Shown: positions 33,644 through 43,056, counted from the stretch's first letter. The stretch is 64,000 bases of DNA from Arthrobacter sp. APC 3897 (GCF_030407495.1 NZ_JASDDG010000007.1:1-64000), one strand, 5' to 3'. A program made the numbers and translations. The notes: generated from the sequence alone by a model not told the origin.

Positions 33644-35176
33644 CTAAGGTCCGGCCGGCAGGCTCACCCGGGGAACAGGCGGAAATGACACCTCAGGCAT
33701 GGGCGGCAGCGTCACCGCAGGGAAGGGTGTGGGGTTGCCGAACGTGGGGGTCGGGATCCGGGGCGGCTCCTGCACCGGTGACGGCTCCGGCGGCTCCGGA
33801 AGACCGCCTGAACGCAGCAGATACGTCCCGTTGGTGCCCAGGACCGCGATGAGGATCAGCGCTGCGGCAACGAACACTGCGGAGCGCAGCGTCACGCCCG
33901 TGATGAGCCGCCGCCCCATCATCCCCGCGAGGGCCGCCGCCAGCATCAGGGCCAGGGACAGCAGCGAGGCTCCGGCAAACACCAGGCGGTCCGCATGGAC
34001 CAGCGTGAGGAGGCTGAGCAGGCACCCCGCCACAATGAGAGTGGCGTTGCTGCGGCGGGTGTCAGGCCGCTGGTACCGGACGCCGGCCGGTTGGCCGTCC
34101 CGCTCTTCACCGGCCAGCAGCAGTTGATAGCCCGCAGCTGCCGGCAGCAGCCCGGCCACGGTGAACACCAGGAACCACTGCAGCGGCTCCCCCGTTCCGG
34201 CGACGGCCGCGCCCAGCGTTCCGGCACTGACCGCGAGCATGCCCGCCAGGGTCAGCCGGCGGCTGAGCCGGGTGAGCGGTCCGGTACGCTGCAGGTCCTC
34301 GAGGTAGTCCCCCGGCAGTTCCTGCCGCAGCACCCGGTAGCGCCGCCGCGAACGCCAGGCGAAAACAAACGCCAGAAACAGGGCAACGGGAACGGCACCG
34401 CCCACGGCAGCTGCGGGCACAAACGGAGCCAGGAAACAGAAGAAGACCACCTGCAGCCAGGGCAGGATGGCCAGCCGCCGCAGGCGGGCGTAAGCCTGGG
34501 CGCGCAGGAGCAGATGCGCCTGGCTGTCCATGGGATCCTGTGCCAGCAGGGAGCGCAGCACCTCCGCTTCGCCGCCCACCACGTCCTGCCCGCCGGTAAG
34601 CCGGGTTCCCAGCATCAGCAGAGCACGGTTGCCGGGGTCCACGGCGAGCCCGCCGGAGAGGTACCTGGCGGCGTCCTCCCGCGCACCCATCCGACCGCTG
34701 GCCGAGGCGGCCAGCCAGTAGTAGTCCGCGTTGTCCGGGTTCAGTTCCATGGCCGTGCGGGCTGCGTCCCGGGCGGCTGCCCACTCCGGTTTCCCCCCTG
34801 ACGGTGTGTTCAGATGCATGACGCCCAGCCAGTAATGGCTCTCCGGATCATCAGGAGCCAGCTCCACGGTGCGCAGCGCGAGGTCAACGGCTTCCTCATG
34901 CCTGCCCTGGTACAGCACCGCGAGACTCAGGTTGGTCAGTACGCCGGTGTCCTCCGGACCCATGGCCAGCGCCTGCCGTCCGGCGGATTCGGCTTCCGGG
35001 TACCGTTCCAGGATCAGGAAGACGCGGCAGAACAGGTGCCAGATAAACGGTGCGTCCCGGTGCCCGGGCAGCTGCGACTGCAGCAGCTGCAGTGCCTCCC
35101 CGGGCCGCCGGGCGGAAAGGAGCGCCTCAAACCGCAGGTTCACCATGGCCGGCTCCAGCACGCCGGTGGCGCTCAC
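33644..35176 (-). CDS. TPR-repeat integral membrane protein
   Basis: A 510-residue protein. Residues 10-215 hold tetratricopeptide-type repeats (for example EEAVDLALRTVELAPDDPE and AARTAMELNPDNADYYWLA). Then come about seven hydrophobic helices between residues 240 and 460, and a Pro-rich tail (PEPPEPSPVQEPPRIPTPT onward). GTG 35176 overlaps the stop of the AAA ATPase gene by four bases, so the two are coupled. I do not recognise the pair as a named system; an ATPase that remodels or recruits proteins to this membrane scaffold is an inference from the coupling and shared TPRs. Confidence 0.75.
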   Translation of the reverse strand: MSATGVLEPAMVNLRFEALLSARRPGEALQLLQSQLPGHRDAPFIWHLFCRVFLILERYPEAESAGRQALAMGPEDTGVLTNLSLAVLYQGRHEEAVDLALRTVELAPDDPESHYWLGVMHLNTPSGGKPEWAAARDAARTAMELNPDNADYYWLAASASGRMGAREDAARYLSGGLAVDPGNRALLMLGTRLTGGQDVVGGEAEVLRSLLAQDPMDSQAHLLLRAQAYARLRRLAILPWLQVVFFCFLAPFVPAAAVGGAVPVALFLAFVFAWRSRRRYRVLRQELPGDYLEDLQRTGPLTRLSRRLTLAGMLAVSAGTLGAAVAGTGEPLQWFLVFTVAGLLPAAAGYQLLLAGEERDGQPAGVRYQRPDTRRSNATLIVAGCLLSLLTLVHADRLVFAGASLLSLALMLAAALAGMMGRRLITGVTLRSAVFVAAALILIAVLGTNGTYLLRSGGLPEPPEPSPVQEPPRIPTPTFGNPTPFPAVTLPPMPEVSFPPVPRVSLPAGP

Positions 35177-36486
35177 AGGATGCTGCGGGAGCGCAGGTAT
35201 TCAGCCAGGTCGTTGTACCGGCCGTGGTCGTTGCTGAATTTCACCACGTTCCGGGAGGACTCCAGCCAGGGCAGGGTGGACGGCCCAATTTCCTCCAGCG
35301 CCGCATCAATGTGCGTCATGCTGATGGGGCAGATCCGGTTGGCACTGATGGATTCCGTCATGGCTTTCTCAGCGGCTGTCACGCAGATGTGGGCCAGGTC
35401 CGCCCCCGAGAACAGCTCTGTCCGGGTGGCAATGGCGGTAAGGTCTATTCCGGCCAGCGGACGGTCCCGGAGGTGGTATTCGAGGATGGTCCTGCGCGCC
35501 TCAAAGTCCGGCGGGGTCACCAGCAGGGTGCGGTCCAGCCGTCCGGGGCGAAGCAGGGCCTCATCGAGGTCCCAGGGGTGGTTGGTGGCGGCCAGCAGGT
35601 ACAGGCCGTCATTGTTGCCCGCCATCGAATCCATCTCGATCAGCAGCTGATTGACCATCTGCCGGATCATGGCGTGGTGGCCCAGCCCGCTGCGCTTCAT
35701 GCCGATGGCGTCCACTTCGTCCAGGAACAGCACTGTCGGCGAGTGTGCGCGGGCCGAGTCGAAAACAGCCTTCATGTTCTTCTCGGTCACCCCGTGGTAG
35801 GGGTCGAGGATGTCCGTCATGGTGACGGACATGAAAACGGCCCCCAGTTCGCCAGCCACGGCACGCGCGAGGAACGTCTTGCCGCAGCCGGGCGGCCCGT
35901 AGAGCAACAGACCGCCGCGCAGGGATTTACCGAAAGCCTTGGCCAGCTCTGCATTCTTCATGGGCTGCATGAAGGATTCGTCCAACCGTTTCTTGACAGC
36001 GTCCAGTCCACCCACGTCCGCCAGGGTGATCGGCGGGGTTTCCGGTTCCAGGGGAGCGACGCCGTCGCGGCTTTCCCCTGCGGCCAGCTGCGGTTCCGCG
36101 ACGAAGGGCGGGGGAATATCCGAGCCCACCTCGCTTTCCGCGCGGGTCCAGTCGAAGGCTGCGTCCGCGGGGTCAATGTCGGCATGCGGGGAGGGGTCCG
36201 GCTGTGCTGCGGCTTTTTCTGCTTCCGCGGCCCGGGCGGCGGGTTCTTCAGCGGGTGCCGGAGCCGGTCCGGCGGCTTGGCCGGTCATTGCCGCCACGGT
36301 GCGGCTGAGGAGAGCAAGCGCCGGCCGGCTGCCCGGGTCCCGCTGCAGGACAGCGTTGACTTCGCCAACGGCGTCGGAATGCCGGCCGGATCCCAGCAGC
36401 ATCTCGGCCAGGTGCAGCCGCAGCCCTGAATCCTCCGGATTGGCGTCCACGGCCCGTCGAAGGCTGGCCAGTAAATCCTCGTTCAT
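35173..36486 (-). CDS. AAA ATPase with N-terminal TPR
   Basis: A 437-residue ATPase. Residues 1-65 form TPR-like helices (LRLHLAEMLLGSGRHSDAV), 70-150 are a disordered Ala/Pro/Glu linker, and the AAA domain follows: LADVGGLDAVKKRLDE, Walker A GPPGCGKT at 197-204, Walker B VLFLDEVDAIG near 252-262, AATNHPWDLDEALLRPGRLD with the arginine finger and the GADLAHIC lid. It is closest to the classic CDC48/FtsH-type AAA module, single copy, with no protease. ATG 36486 has a GGGGGGAC ribosome site. Coupled to the TPR membrane protein. Confidence 0.88.
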   Translation of the reverse strand: MNEDLLASLRRAVDANPEDSGLRLHLAEMLLGSGRHSDAVGEVNAVLQRDPGSRPALALLSRTVAAMTGQAAGPAPAPAEEPAARAAEAEKAAAQPDPSPHADIDPADAAFDWTRAESEVGSDIPPPFVAEPQLAAGESRDGVAPLEPETPPITLADVGGLDAVKKRLDESFMQPMKNAELAKAFGKSLRGGLLLYGPPGCGKTFLARAVAGELGAVFMSVTMTDILDPYHGVTEKNMKAVFDSARAHSPTVLFLDEVDAIGMKRSGLGHHAMIRQMVNQLLIEMDSMAGNNDGLYLLAATNHPWDLDEALLRPGRLDRTLLVTPPDFEARRTILEYHLRDRPLAGIDLTAIATRTELFSGADLAHICVTAAEKAMTESISANRICPISMTHIDAALEEIGPSTLPWLESSRNVVKFSNDHGRYNDLAEYLRSRSIL

Positions 36487-36596
36487 TTCCGCGGTCCCCC
36501 CAAGATGTCTACGGCACATCGCACTCTGCTTTGGTCCCATCCTGCCATGCGTCGACGGGATCCCGGCTCATGGCATGCACCGCATCCGGGTACGCG

Positions 36597-36629
36597 AAAG
36601 CCCCGCGGCCGCGGCGGCTGCGGGGCTTT
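36597..36629 (-). terminator. Hairpin terminator after purA
   Basis: AAAGCCCCGC (36597-36606) and GCGGGGCTTT (36620-36629) pair perfectly over 10 bases. On the minus strand this follows the purA stop by about 15 bases and ends in a short T-run, an intrinsic terminator form. Confidence 0.75.
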
Positions 36630-36644
36630 GCACAAGGTTCGGGA

Positions 36645-37934
36645 CTATTCGGAAATCAGGTCCCGCACCACAATGGTCTGATCCCGGTCCGGGCCTACGC
36701 CGATGGCGGAGAACCGCGTGCCGGACATCTTTTCCAGGGCCAGCACATAATCCCGGGCGTTCTTGGGCAGGTCGTCCAGGGTCCGGGCGCCGGTGATGTC
36801 CTCGGTCCAGCCGTCGAAGTACTCGAAGATCGGCTTGGCGTGGTGGAAATCGGTCTGCGTCATCGGCATCTCGTCGAACCGCACGCCGTCGACGTCGTAG
36901 GCCACGCACACCGGAATCTTCTCAATGCCCGTGAGCACGTCCAGCTTGGTCACGAAGTAGTCCGTGAAGCCGTTGACGCGGGAAGCGTGGCGCGCCAGCA
37001 CGGCGTCGTACCAGCCGCAGCGGCGCGGACGGCCGGTGTTCACGCCAAACTCGCCGCCGGTCTTCTGCAGGTACAGGCCCATGTCGTCGAACAGCTCGGT
37101 GGGGAACGGACCGGCACCCACACGGGTGGTGTACGCCTTGATGATGCCCACGGAACGGGTGATGCGGGTGGGGCCGATGCCCGAGCCCACTGACGCGCCG
37201 CCGGCCGTCGGGTTGGAGGAGGTCACAAACGGGTAGGTGCCGTGGTCCACGTCCAGGAACGTGGCCTGGCCGCCTTCCATCAGGACAACTTTGCCCTCGT
37301 CCAGTGCCCGGTTCAGCTCAAACGTGGAGTCGATGACCATGGGGCGCAGCCGGTCCGCGTAGGACAGGAAGTATTCGACAACCTCTTCGACGTCGACGTC
37401 GCGGCGGTTGTAGACCTTGACCAGCAGCTGGTTCTTCTGGCGCAGGGAGCCTTCAACCTTCTGGCGCAGGATGGATTCGTCGAAGATGTCCTGCACGCGG
37501 ATGCCGAGGCGGGCCACCTTGTCCATGTAGGCCGGGCCGATGCCGCGGCCGGTGGTGCCGATGGCGCGCTTGCCCAGGAAGCGTTCGGTGACCTTGTCCA
37601 TGACCTGGTGGAACGGGGCCACCAGGTGGGCGTTGGCGGAGATCCGCAGCTTGGAGGTGTCCGCCCCGCGTGCTTCCAGTCCGTCAATTTCGGTGAAGAG
37701 CGCCTCGAGGTTCACCACGCAGCCGTTGCCGATCACCGGAATGGCGTTGGGGCTCAGGATGCCGGCCGGCAGAAGCTTGAGTTCGTATTTTTCACCGCCG
37801 ACGACGACGGTGTGGCCGGCGTTGTTTCCGCCGTTGGGCTTGACGACATAGTCGACACGGCCCCCGAGCAGGTCAGTGGCCTTACCTTTACCTTCGTCGC
37901 CCCACTGGGCGCCGACGATGACAATTGCGGGCAT
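36645..37934 (-). CDS. purA: Adenylosuccinate synthetase
   Basis: A 429-residue enzyme that joins aspartate to IMP with GTP, the first committed step to AMP. The P-loop is [14 protein letters not shown] at residues 8-21, with [33 protein letters not shown] and the C-terminal [21 protein letters not shown] 37934 has GGGAGGA upstream; the frame is open five codons further. A -10-like TAAACT near 38087-38082 would give a leader of about 140 bases. Its location is separate from purSQL. Confidence 0.97.
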   Translation of the reverse strand: MPAIVIVGAQWGDEGKGKATDLLGGRVDYVVKPNGGNNAGHTVVVGGEKYELKLLPAGILSPNAIPVIGNGCVVNLEALFTEIDGLEARGADTSKLRISANAHLVAPFHQVMDKVTERFLGKRAIGTTGRGIGPAYMDKVARLGIRVQDIFDESILRQKVEGSLRQKNQLLVKVYNRRDVDVEEVVEYFLSYADRLRPMVIDSTFELNRALDEGKVVLMEGGQATFLDVDHGTYPFVTSSNPTAGGASVGSGIGPTRITRSVGIIKAYTTRVGAGPFPTELFDDMGLYLQKTGGEFGVNTGRPRRCGWYDAVLARHASRVNGFTDYFVTKLDVLTGIEKIPVCVAYDVDGVRFDEMPMTQTDFHHAKPIFEYFDGWTEDITGARTLDDLPKNARDYVLALEKMSGTRFSAIGVGPDRDQTIVVRDLISE

Positions 37935-38165
37935 GGGATCCTCCCCCATTAGTTACGAAAGGGAGAATGACGCCGACGGCGCGATCCGCTTCCGTGCATG
38001 AGAACGCCCCTAAACTCCCAAGCCGGACCGGAAATGGCTGTGGGCCGGGTCTGGCCGGAGTCGCGGGGCTCTTACCTGTCAAGTTTAGCCGATTGTAGGT
38101 CCTGTGCCCTTTTGGAAGCGCCGTAGAAGGTATTCCGGCCGGTGTTACCCGGGTAGCGTGGCCGG

Positions 38166-38759
38166 ATGGAGCGTTTTGTGGGCTATATCGCCGGCGTTGG
38201 TACATCCTCCGGCACCCGGATGGTGGTGGGCCATTGGCTGGAGTCACCGTTTGGGGCCTTCACGGATGTCATGGTGGAGAACGCCGCCGGATCACGTCTG
38301 CTGCTGGCCCCCGGTTCCGAGGTCGCCGACTATGTGTCCGGCACCTATTCCTTTGATGCGGTGGACGTGGCCGACGTCGAGGCCCGGCTCACGGCGGACA
38401 GCCTCCTGCTCAGCGCGGGGCCGCTGCGGCTACGGGCTGAGCTGGGGCCGCGCACCGCCCTCGGGCAGCTGCTGGAGCGGATTCCGCCCGCCCTGGCTGT
38501 TCATCCGCGCTGGCTGGCTGCCGTCAGTCCCGTGGCCGGGCTGCTGGTACCCGGTGTCCGGACGTCGGGCTCAGCGGGCGGCGGGCGCCGCGAGTACTAC
38601 GGGGTCCGGTCCATCCGTTCCCTCACAGGAGCGCAGGCCAGCTGGGACGGCCGCGATTTGGGCGGCCTGTCACCCATAGATCCGCCGGTTCGCTTCGGTT
38701 TCAGCTCAGTGCCGCCGAAGCCGCAAATAGTGGCCGTGACTACCAGCATTGTTTCCTGA
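38166..38759 (+). CDS. Conserved hypothetical protein, 197 aa
   Basis: A 197-residue protein, probably soluble and beta-rich, starting MERFVGYIAGVGTSSGTRMV. It has repeated acidic/hydrophobic strands such as YSFDAVDVADVEARL and an Arg-rich loop RREYYGVRSI. No cysteine and no signal peptide. TAGCGT ends six bases before ATG 38166 and there is no ribosome site, so it is a good leaderless candidate. Similar proteins occur in Arthrobacter beside purA; I know no function. Confidence 0.72.
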   Translation: MERFVGYIAGVGTSSGTRMVVGHWLESPFGAFTDVMVENAAGSRLLLAPGSEVADYVSGTYSFDAVDVADVEARLTADSLLLSAGPLRLRAELGPRTALGQLLERIPPALAVHPRWLAAVSPVAGLLVPGVRTSGSAGGGRREYYGVRSIRSLTGAQASWDGRDLGGLSPIDPPVRFGFSSVPPKPQIVAVTTSIVS

Positions 38760-38896
38760 CGACCTTTTGGCCCGATTTAATCTGCGTGCCGCGTCGGCAT
38801 AAACGCCGGCTACCCGGGTGACAAAACTACCGTGTCCATACTCTCTTTCCTGTCACCGTCACTCGGATGACAACCCCACATGGAAAGCAGAGCACA

Positions 38897-39316
38897 ATGA
38901 AGAAACGCACTGCAGGACTCGCACTCGCAGCGGTAACCGGACTCTCGGCACTATCTGCGACGCCGGCTGTCGCTATGACCACGCCCTATGCAACCTGTGG
39001 CGAGGCCGAGGCTGACGGCGTCTACAACATTCCCGCCGGAGATCCTCGTTACGCTCCCAACCTGGATCGGGATGGAGACGGGATCGCCTGCGAAAACCCG
39101 GAGTCAACTCCGAGCGATCCTCCCTCACCGGAACCCACCCAACCACCCACACCAACAGACACCGGCATGCCAACTCCCAAGGGCGGAGTGGATGCCGGTG
39201 TGACGACTGAGAAGGGGACGGACTTGGGTTCAGTCGCCCTGGCCGGAGGACTCATGCTGGCAGCAGCCGGGGCCGGAACCTTCGTCGTTCGGCGCCGCAG
39301 CGGGAACCATGCCTAG
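38897..39316 (+). CDS. Secreted Excalibur-domain protein with C-terminal anchor
   Basis: A 139-residue exported protein. Residues 1-26 are a signal peptide ending TPAVA. Residues 31-66 form an Excalibur calcium-binding domain with the DxDxDGxxCE loop (LDRDGDGIACE). A Pro/Thr-rich spacer follows (PSPEPTQPPTPTDTGMPTP), then PKGGVDAGV, a hydrophobic helix at about 113-131 and the basic end VVRRRSGNHA. This is the shape of a sortase substrate, but no LPxTG is present. A class F sortase gene lies 36 bases downstream. ATG 38897 follows GGAAAG; the frame runs to 38867. Confidence 0.85.
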   Translation: MKKRTAGLALAAVTGLSALSATPAVAMTTPYATCGEAEADGVYNIPAGDPRYAPNLDRDGDGIACENPESTPSDPPSPEPTQPPTPTDTGMPTPKGGVDAGVTTEKGTDLGSVALAGGLMLAAAGAGTFVVRRRSGNHA

Positions 39317-39352
39317 TTCCAGGCGGCCAGGGGAGGCCGGAACAGGGCTCCA

Positions 39353-40063
39353 ATGCTCATGAGCCGGCTAACAGCTAAGACCGGCGGCGGCAGGAGTGCT
39401 CGGGCAACTGCCGCCGCCGGCATGCTTCTCACTACCTGTCTGCTGCTCCCGGGATGTGGAACCGGCTCTGGCGCTGAAGCGCTGCCGCCGGAAGCATCAG
39501 CGTCGTCCTGGCAGCTGACGCCGGCGCCCGCTCAGACCGCCAGCAGCACCGTCACCTCCGAGCCAACAGCACCCCCCAGTCCTGAGCCGGCGGATGGGAC
39601 GGCCGGCAAGTCGACGGCACTGCCCAAAACCCTGACGCTGCCGTCCATCGCTGCAGGGTCGGACCTGGTCCAGGTGGGCCTCCGGGAGGACGGCACCCTG
39701 GAAGTACCTCCCGGCAACCCAGGAGCACCCGCCGCCTGGTACAAAAGTTCACCCAAACCCGGAGACCCCGGACCGGCTGTGATTCTGGGGCACGTCAACG
39801 CCGATGACGGCGGGCCGGGAGTCTTCGCGGATCTGCGGGACCTGCAGCCGCATGAGGAAATCCAGGTTCAGCGTGAAGACGGTTCCACCGCGGTTTTTAC
39901 AGTGTTGTACGGCGAGCAGTATCCCAAGGACACCTTCCCCTCCGAGAAGGTCTACGGAAACACCGACGGGCCTGAACTCCGCCTGATTACCTGCGACGGA
40001 TACGATCCCGAGACCGGAACCTTCGGTGACAACTACGTTGTCTATGCGCGGCTTGCTTCCTAG
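39353..40063 (+). CDS. Class F sortase
   Basis: A 236-residue sortase, a transpeptidase that cleaves and attaches proteins to the cell surface. A signal region ends in a lipobox-like LLPGC at about residue 31-35, followed by a Ser/Thr/Pro linker. The catalytic residues are visible: His147 in ILGHVN, Cys214 in LITCDGYD and Arg233 in YVVYARLAS. The short catalytic domain and layout match class F of actinobacteria. The likely client is the Excalibur protein encoded just upstream. The ribosome site is weak for both ATG 39353 and ATG 39359. Confidence 0.88.
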   Translation: MLMSRLTAKTGGGRSARATAAAGMLLTTCLLLPGCGTGSGAEALPPEASASSWQLTPAPAQTASSTVTSEPTAPPSPEPADGTAGKSTALPKTLTLPSIAAGSDLVQVGLREDGTLEVPPGNPGAPAAWYKSSPKPGDPGPAVILGHVNADDGGPGVFADLRDLQPHEEIQVQREDGSTAVFTVLYGEQYPKDTFPSEKVYGNTDGPELRLITCDGYDPETGTFGDNYVVYARLAS

Positions 40064-40181
40064 GCCTTCTTCCTGCCGGAAGCACCCATCCCGCACGGCC
40101 CCAGCTCCGAATCACGGCATAACCCGGAACCTCCCAGTCCGGGCAGGAGCCACCCAAGGCCGCCAGGCGAAAGGGCTGATC

Positions 40182-40682
40182 ATGGAACAACACCCTCTGC
40201 ATCCGGAGCAGGAACGTGCCGCAGAATCCGTCTGGGACTATCCCCGGCCGCCGCGGCTAGAGCCGACGTCGGAGCATGTCCAGGTTTTCCTCGGCGGGCA
40301 GCTGATTGCCGACACCACCTCTGCCGTCCGCGTGCTGGAGACCAGCCATCCGCCGGTCTACTACCTTCCGTTCGAGGACTTCGCACCCGGTGCGCTGGTC
40401 CCTGCCCGCGGATCCACCTGGTGCGAGTACAAGGGAAAGGCTGCGTATTTTGACGTCCTCGGCGGAAACGAACGGGCAGCACGGGCGGCATGGACGTATC
40501 CCGATCCGGTGACCGGCTACGCACCCCTGGCCGACCGGGCAGCGGTGTATCCCGGACGGATGGACCGCTGCACCGTGGACGGAGAAGAGGTCCGGGCGCA
40601 GGAGGGCGATTTCTACGGAGGCTGGATCACCGGACGCATCACGGGCCCCTTCAAGGGAGCACCGGGCACCGGAGGCTGGTAA
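40182..40682 (+). CDS. DUF427 family protein
   Basis: A 166-residue soluble protein of the DUF427 family, common in actinobacteria. It shows SVWDYPRPPRLEPTSEHVQV, the VYYLPFEDFAPGALVPA strand with GSTWCEYKGKAAYFDV, and AAWTYPDPVTGYAPLADRAA. The Cys in TWCEYKG is conserved in this family. GAAAGGG precedes ATG 40182. It converges with the DUF3151 gene across a strong terminator hairpin. Biochemical role unknown. Confidence 0.88.
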   Translation: MEQHPLHPEQERAAESVWDYPRPPRLEPTSEHVQVFLGGQLIADTTSAVRVLETSHPPVYYLPFEDFAPGALVPARGSTWCEYKGKAAYFDVLGGNERAARAAWTYPDPVTGYAPLADRAAVYPGRMDRCTVDGEEVRAQEGDFYGGWITGRITGPFKGAPGTGGW

Positions 40683-40712
40683 CAGCCGCCAACCCGGGGA
40701 CGGCCCGGACAG

Positions 40713-40758
40713 GCCAAAGGCCGGGCACCCGGCAGAAGCTGGGTACCCGGCCTTTGGC
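40713..40758. terminator. Bidirectional terminator between DUF427 and DUF3151 genes
   Basis: GCCAAAGGCCGGGCACCC (40713-40730) pairs with GGGTACCCGGCCTTTGGC (40741-40758), 18 positions with one mismatch and a 10-base loop. It is placed symmetrically between two convergent genes. Confidence 0.8.
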
Positions 40759-40774
40759 ACGGATCAGCGCACGA

Positions 40775-41203
40775 TCAAGACTCGCGTCCTTCAATGGCAA
40801 TCTTCGCCTGCGGATCCGACTCGTTCAGGAACTTGGTGATCCGGTCCACTTCCTCGGCCTCGCCGATGGCCGCTGCCGCCCGGCCCAGGGCGTACAGCGA
40901 ACGCAGGAAACCCTGGTTCGGTACGTGCTCCCACGGGATGGGACCGGCACCCCGCCAGCCCGAGCGCCGCAGGGCGTCCAGGCCGCGGTGATAGCCAACC
41001 CGGGCGTACGCGTAGGACTCAATGGTCCGTCCCTCGTCGAAGGCCTCGTCGGCCAGAATGGCCCAGACCTGGGAGGAGGTGGGGTGTTTCGCTGCCAGGT
41101 CCACGGCTTCGTCACCGGCTTCGAGGCGGTCGACGACGTCGGTCTCCTCCGGCAGGTACGTGGGCTCCGGGCCTAGCAGGTTCTTGCGGAATTCATCTGA
41201 CAT
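40775..41203 (-). CDS. DUF3151 family protein
   Basis: A 142-residue helical protein of the DUF3151 family. The segments LLGPEPTYLPEETDVVDRL, ARVGYHRGLDALRRSGWRG and the PIPWEHVPNQGFLRSLYALG motif identify it. It starts with ATG 41203, sharing one base with the TAA stop of fba (TAATG), so it is translationally coupled to the aldolase. The pairing with class II aldolase is widely seen in actinobacteria, but the function is unknown. Confidence 0.88.
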   Translation of the reverse strand: MSDEFRKNLLGPEPTYLPEETDVVDRLEAGDEAVDLAAKHPTSSQVWAILADEAFDEGRTIESYAYARVGYHRGLDALRRSGWRGAGPIPWEHVPNQGFLRSLYALGRAAAAIGEAEEVDRITKFLNESDPQAKIAIEGRES

Positions 41204-42222
41204 TAGAGGGACTTGCCTGCCGATCCTAGGTTCTGGGCTGCTTCAACCACGCGGGCGGACATGCCGGCTTCCGCCGACGCGCCCCACACGCGGGGGTCAT
41301 ACTGTTTCTTGTTGCCAACTTCGCCGTCGACCTTAAGGACGCCGTCGTAGTTGCGGAACATGTGGTCCACCACCGGGCGGGTGTAGGCGTACTGCGTGTC
41401 GGTGTCGATGTTCATCTTCACCACGCCGTACGAAACGGCGTCGGCGATCTCCTGAGCGGAAGAACCCGAGCCGCCGTGGAAGACCAGGTCAAAGGGACGT
41501 TCCCGGCCAATGGATTCGCCTACGGCGTCCTGGATGTCCTTGAGGATTTCGGGGCGCAGCTTCACGCCGCCGGGCTTGTACACGCCATGCACGTTGCCGA
41601 AGGTGAGAGCCGTGATGTAGCGGCCCTTGTCACCGGTGCCGAGGGCCTCGATGGTCTTCATCCCGTCCGCCACGGTGGTGTAAAGCTTATCGTTGATGGC
41701 GTTTTCCACGCCGTCTTCCTCGCCGCCCACGGTGCCGATCTCCACCTCGAGGATCATCTTGGCGGCGTGGGTACGGGCAAGCAGTTCCTGGGCGATCCGC
41801 AGGTTGTCTTCGAGGGTTTCCGCGGAGCCGTCCCACATGTGGGAGTTGAAAATGGGGTCTTCGCCGCGCTTGACCGCGGCCTCGGAGGCCGCAAGCAGCG
41901 GCAGCACAAAGTCGTCCAGCTTGTCCTTGGGGCAGTGGTCCGTGTGCAGCGCAATGTTGACGTCATAGCTCTTCGCCACTTCGCGGGCATAGGCTGCGAA
42001 GGCCAGTGAACCGGTGACCATGTTCTTGATCGTGGCACCGGACCAGTACGCCGCACCGCCGGTGGACACCTGGATGATGCCGTCCGAGCCCGCCTCGGCG
42101 AACCCGGCGAGCGCGGCGTTCAGCGTCTGGGACGAGGTGACGTTCACTGCCGGATATGCGAATCCCCCGGCCTTTGCGCGGTCGATCATCTCGGCATAAA
42201 TCTCAGGGGTTGCAATAGGCAT
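41203..42222 (-). CDS. fba: Class II fructose-bisphosphate aldolase
   Basis: A 339-residue zinc aldolase of glycolysis and gluconeogenesis. The metal and active-site motifs are present: ALHTDHCPKDKLDDF with the catalytic Asp and His, EVEIGTVGGEEDGVEN, TFGNVHGVYKPG and VFHGGSGSSAQEI. Length fits the long class IIA form of actinobacteria. DUF3151 is coupled behind it. A second class II aldolase gene lies in the fructose island at 47812. Confidence 0.96.
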   Translation of the reverse strand: MPIATPEIYAEMIDRAKAGGFAYPAVNVTSSQTLNAALAGFAEAGSDGIIQVSTGGAAYWSGATIKNMVTGSLAFAAYAREVAKSYDVNIALHTDHCPKDKLDDFVLPLLAASEAAVKRGEDPIFNSHMWDGSAETLEDNLRIAQELLARTHAAKMILEVEIGTVGGEEDGVENAINDKLYTTVADGMKTIEALGTGDKGRYITALTFGNVHGVYKPGGVKLRPEILKDIQDAVGESIGRERPFDLVFHGGSGSSAQEIADAVSYGVVKMNIDTDTQYAYTRPVVDHMFRNYDGVLKVDGEVGNKKQYDPRVWGASAEAGMSARVVEAAQNLGSAGKSL

Positions 42223-42381
42223 GCTGACTCCTCGTGAAAGGTCGATCTACGGCAGGGCCAGGGCCCTCGTTGGCTTCCTACATCCTAGCCACAAGTATCC
42301 TGCGGGCAGTGCCCCGTGTCACGGTATAACGGGCTGCGGCCCCGCGCGGAGCCTGCAAGGGACCGGTTGGGGCGTCCCGGT

Positions 42382-43056
42382 TCAGTTCACCGTCTGGCCG
42401 AAAACATGCCGCCGGATCCAGCCGTGCATGGCGATGGCCGCAGCGGAGCCGGCGTTGATGGACCGGGTGGACCCGAACTGGGCGATGGACAGGGTGGCGT
42501 CGGCAGCGGCGTGCACCTCGGCGCTGAGCCCCGGACCTTCCTGCCCGAACACCAAGACGCAGTTCTGCGGCAGTTCGTAGGTTTCCAGGGGCACCGAATC
42601 CGGAAAGTTGTCGATTCCGATGATTCGCAGGCCTTCTCCGTGCGCCCACTGAACAAAATCTTCCACCGTGGGGTGGTGGCGCACATGCTGGTAGCGGTCG
42701 GTAACCATGGCGCCGCGGCGGTTCCAGCGCCGCCGTCCGATGATGTGCACTTCCTTGGCCATGAACGCGTTGGCGGTGCGGACCACGGTGCCGATATTGA
42801 AGTCGTGCTGCCAGTTCTCGATGGCCACGTGGAACGGATGCCGCTTGGTGTCCAGGTCCGCCACGATGGCATCGTGGTTCCAGTAGCGGTACTCGTCCAC
42901 CACATTGCGGGCGTCGCCGTTGGCCAGCAGTTCCGGATCCCAGTGGTCGCCCTCCGGGAGGGGGCCTTCCCACGGGCCTACGCCCACCTGGTGGGACGGT
43001 GCGGTCTCGGATGTTTCATCGGGCAGGTCCGGCAATTGTTCAGCGCTGTCTTTCAC
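42382..43056 (-). CDS. TrmH/SpoU-family RNA methyltransferase
   Basis: A 224-residue SPOUT methyltransferase that adds 2'-O-methyl groups to tRNA or rRNA. The three family motifs are NIGTVVRTANAF, LVFGQEGPGLS and SINAGSAAAIAMHGW, forming the trefoil knot and SAM site. The N-terminal 60 residues are acidic and specific. GTG 43056 has TAGGCT ending six bases upstream and no ribosome site, so it should be leaderless. It is divergent from the phosphatase gene with only a 31-base gap. Confidence 0.9.
   Translation of the reverse strand: MKDSAEQLPDLPDETSETAPSHQVGVGPWEGPLPEGDHWDPELLANGDARNVVDEYRYWNHDAIVADLDTKRHPFHVAIENWQHDFNIGTVVRTANAFMAKEVHIIGRRRWNRRGAMVTDRYQHVRHHPTVEDFVQWAHGEGLRIIGIDNFPDSVPLETYELPQNCVLVFGQEGPGLSAEVHAAADATLSIAQFGSTRSINAGSAAAIAMHGWIRRHVFGQTVN

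Noticed and set aside
35050-36429. Plus-strand frame of 459 codons opposite the AAA ATPase
   Set aside because: The AAA motifs are on the minus strand; the plus frame has no recognisable features.
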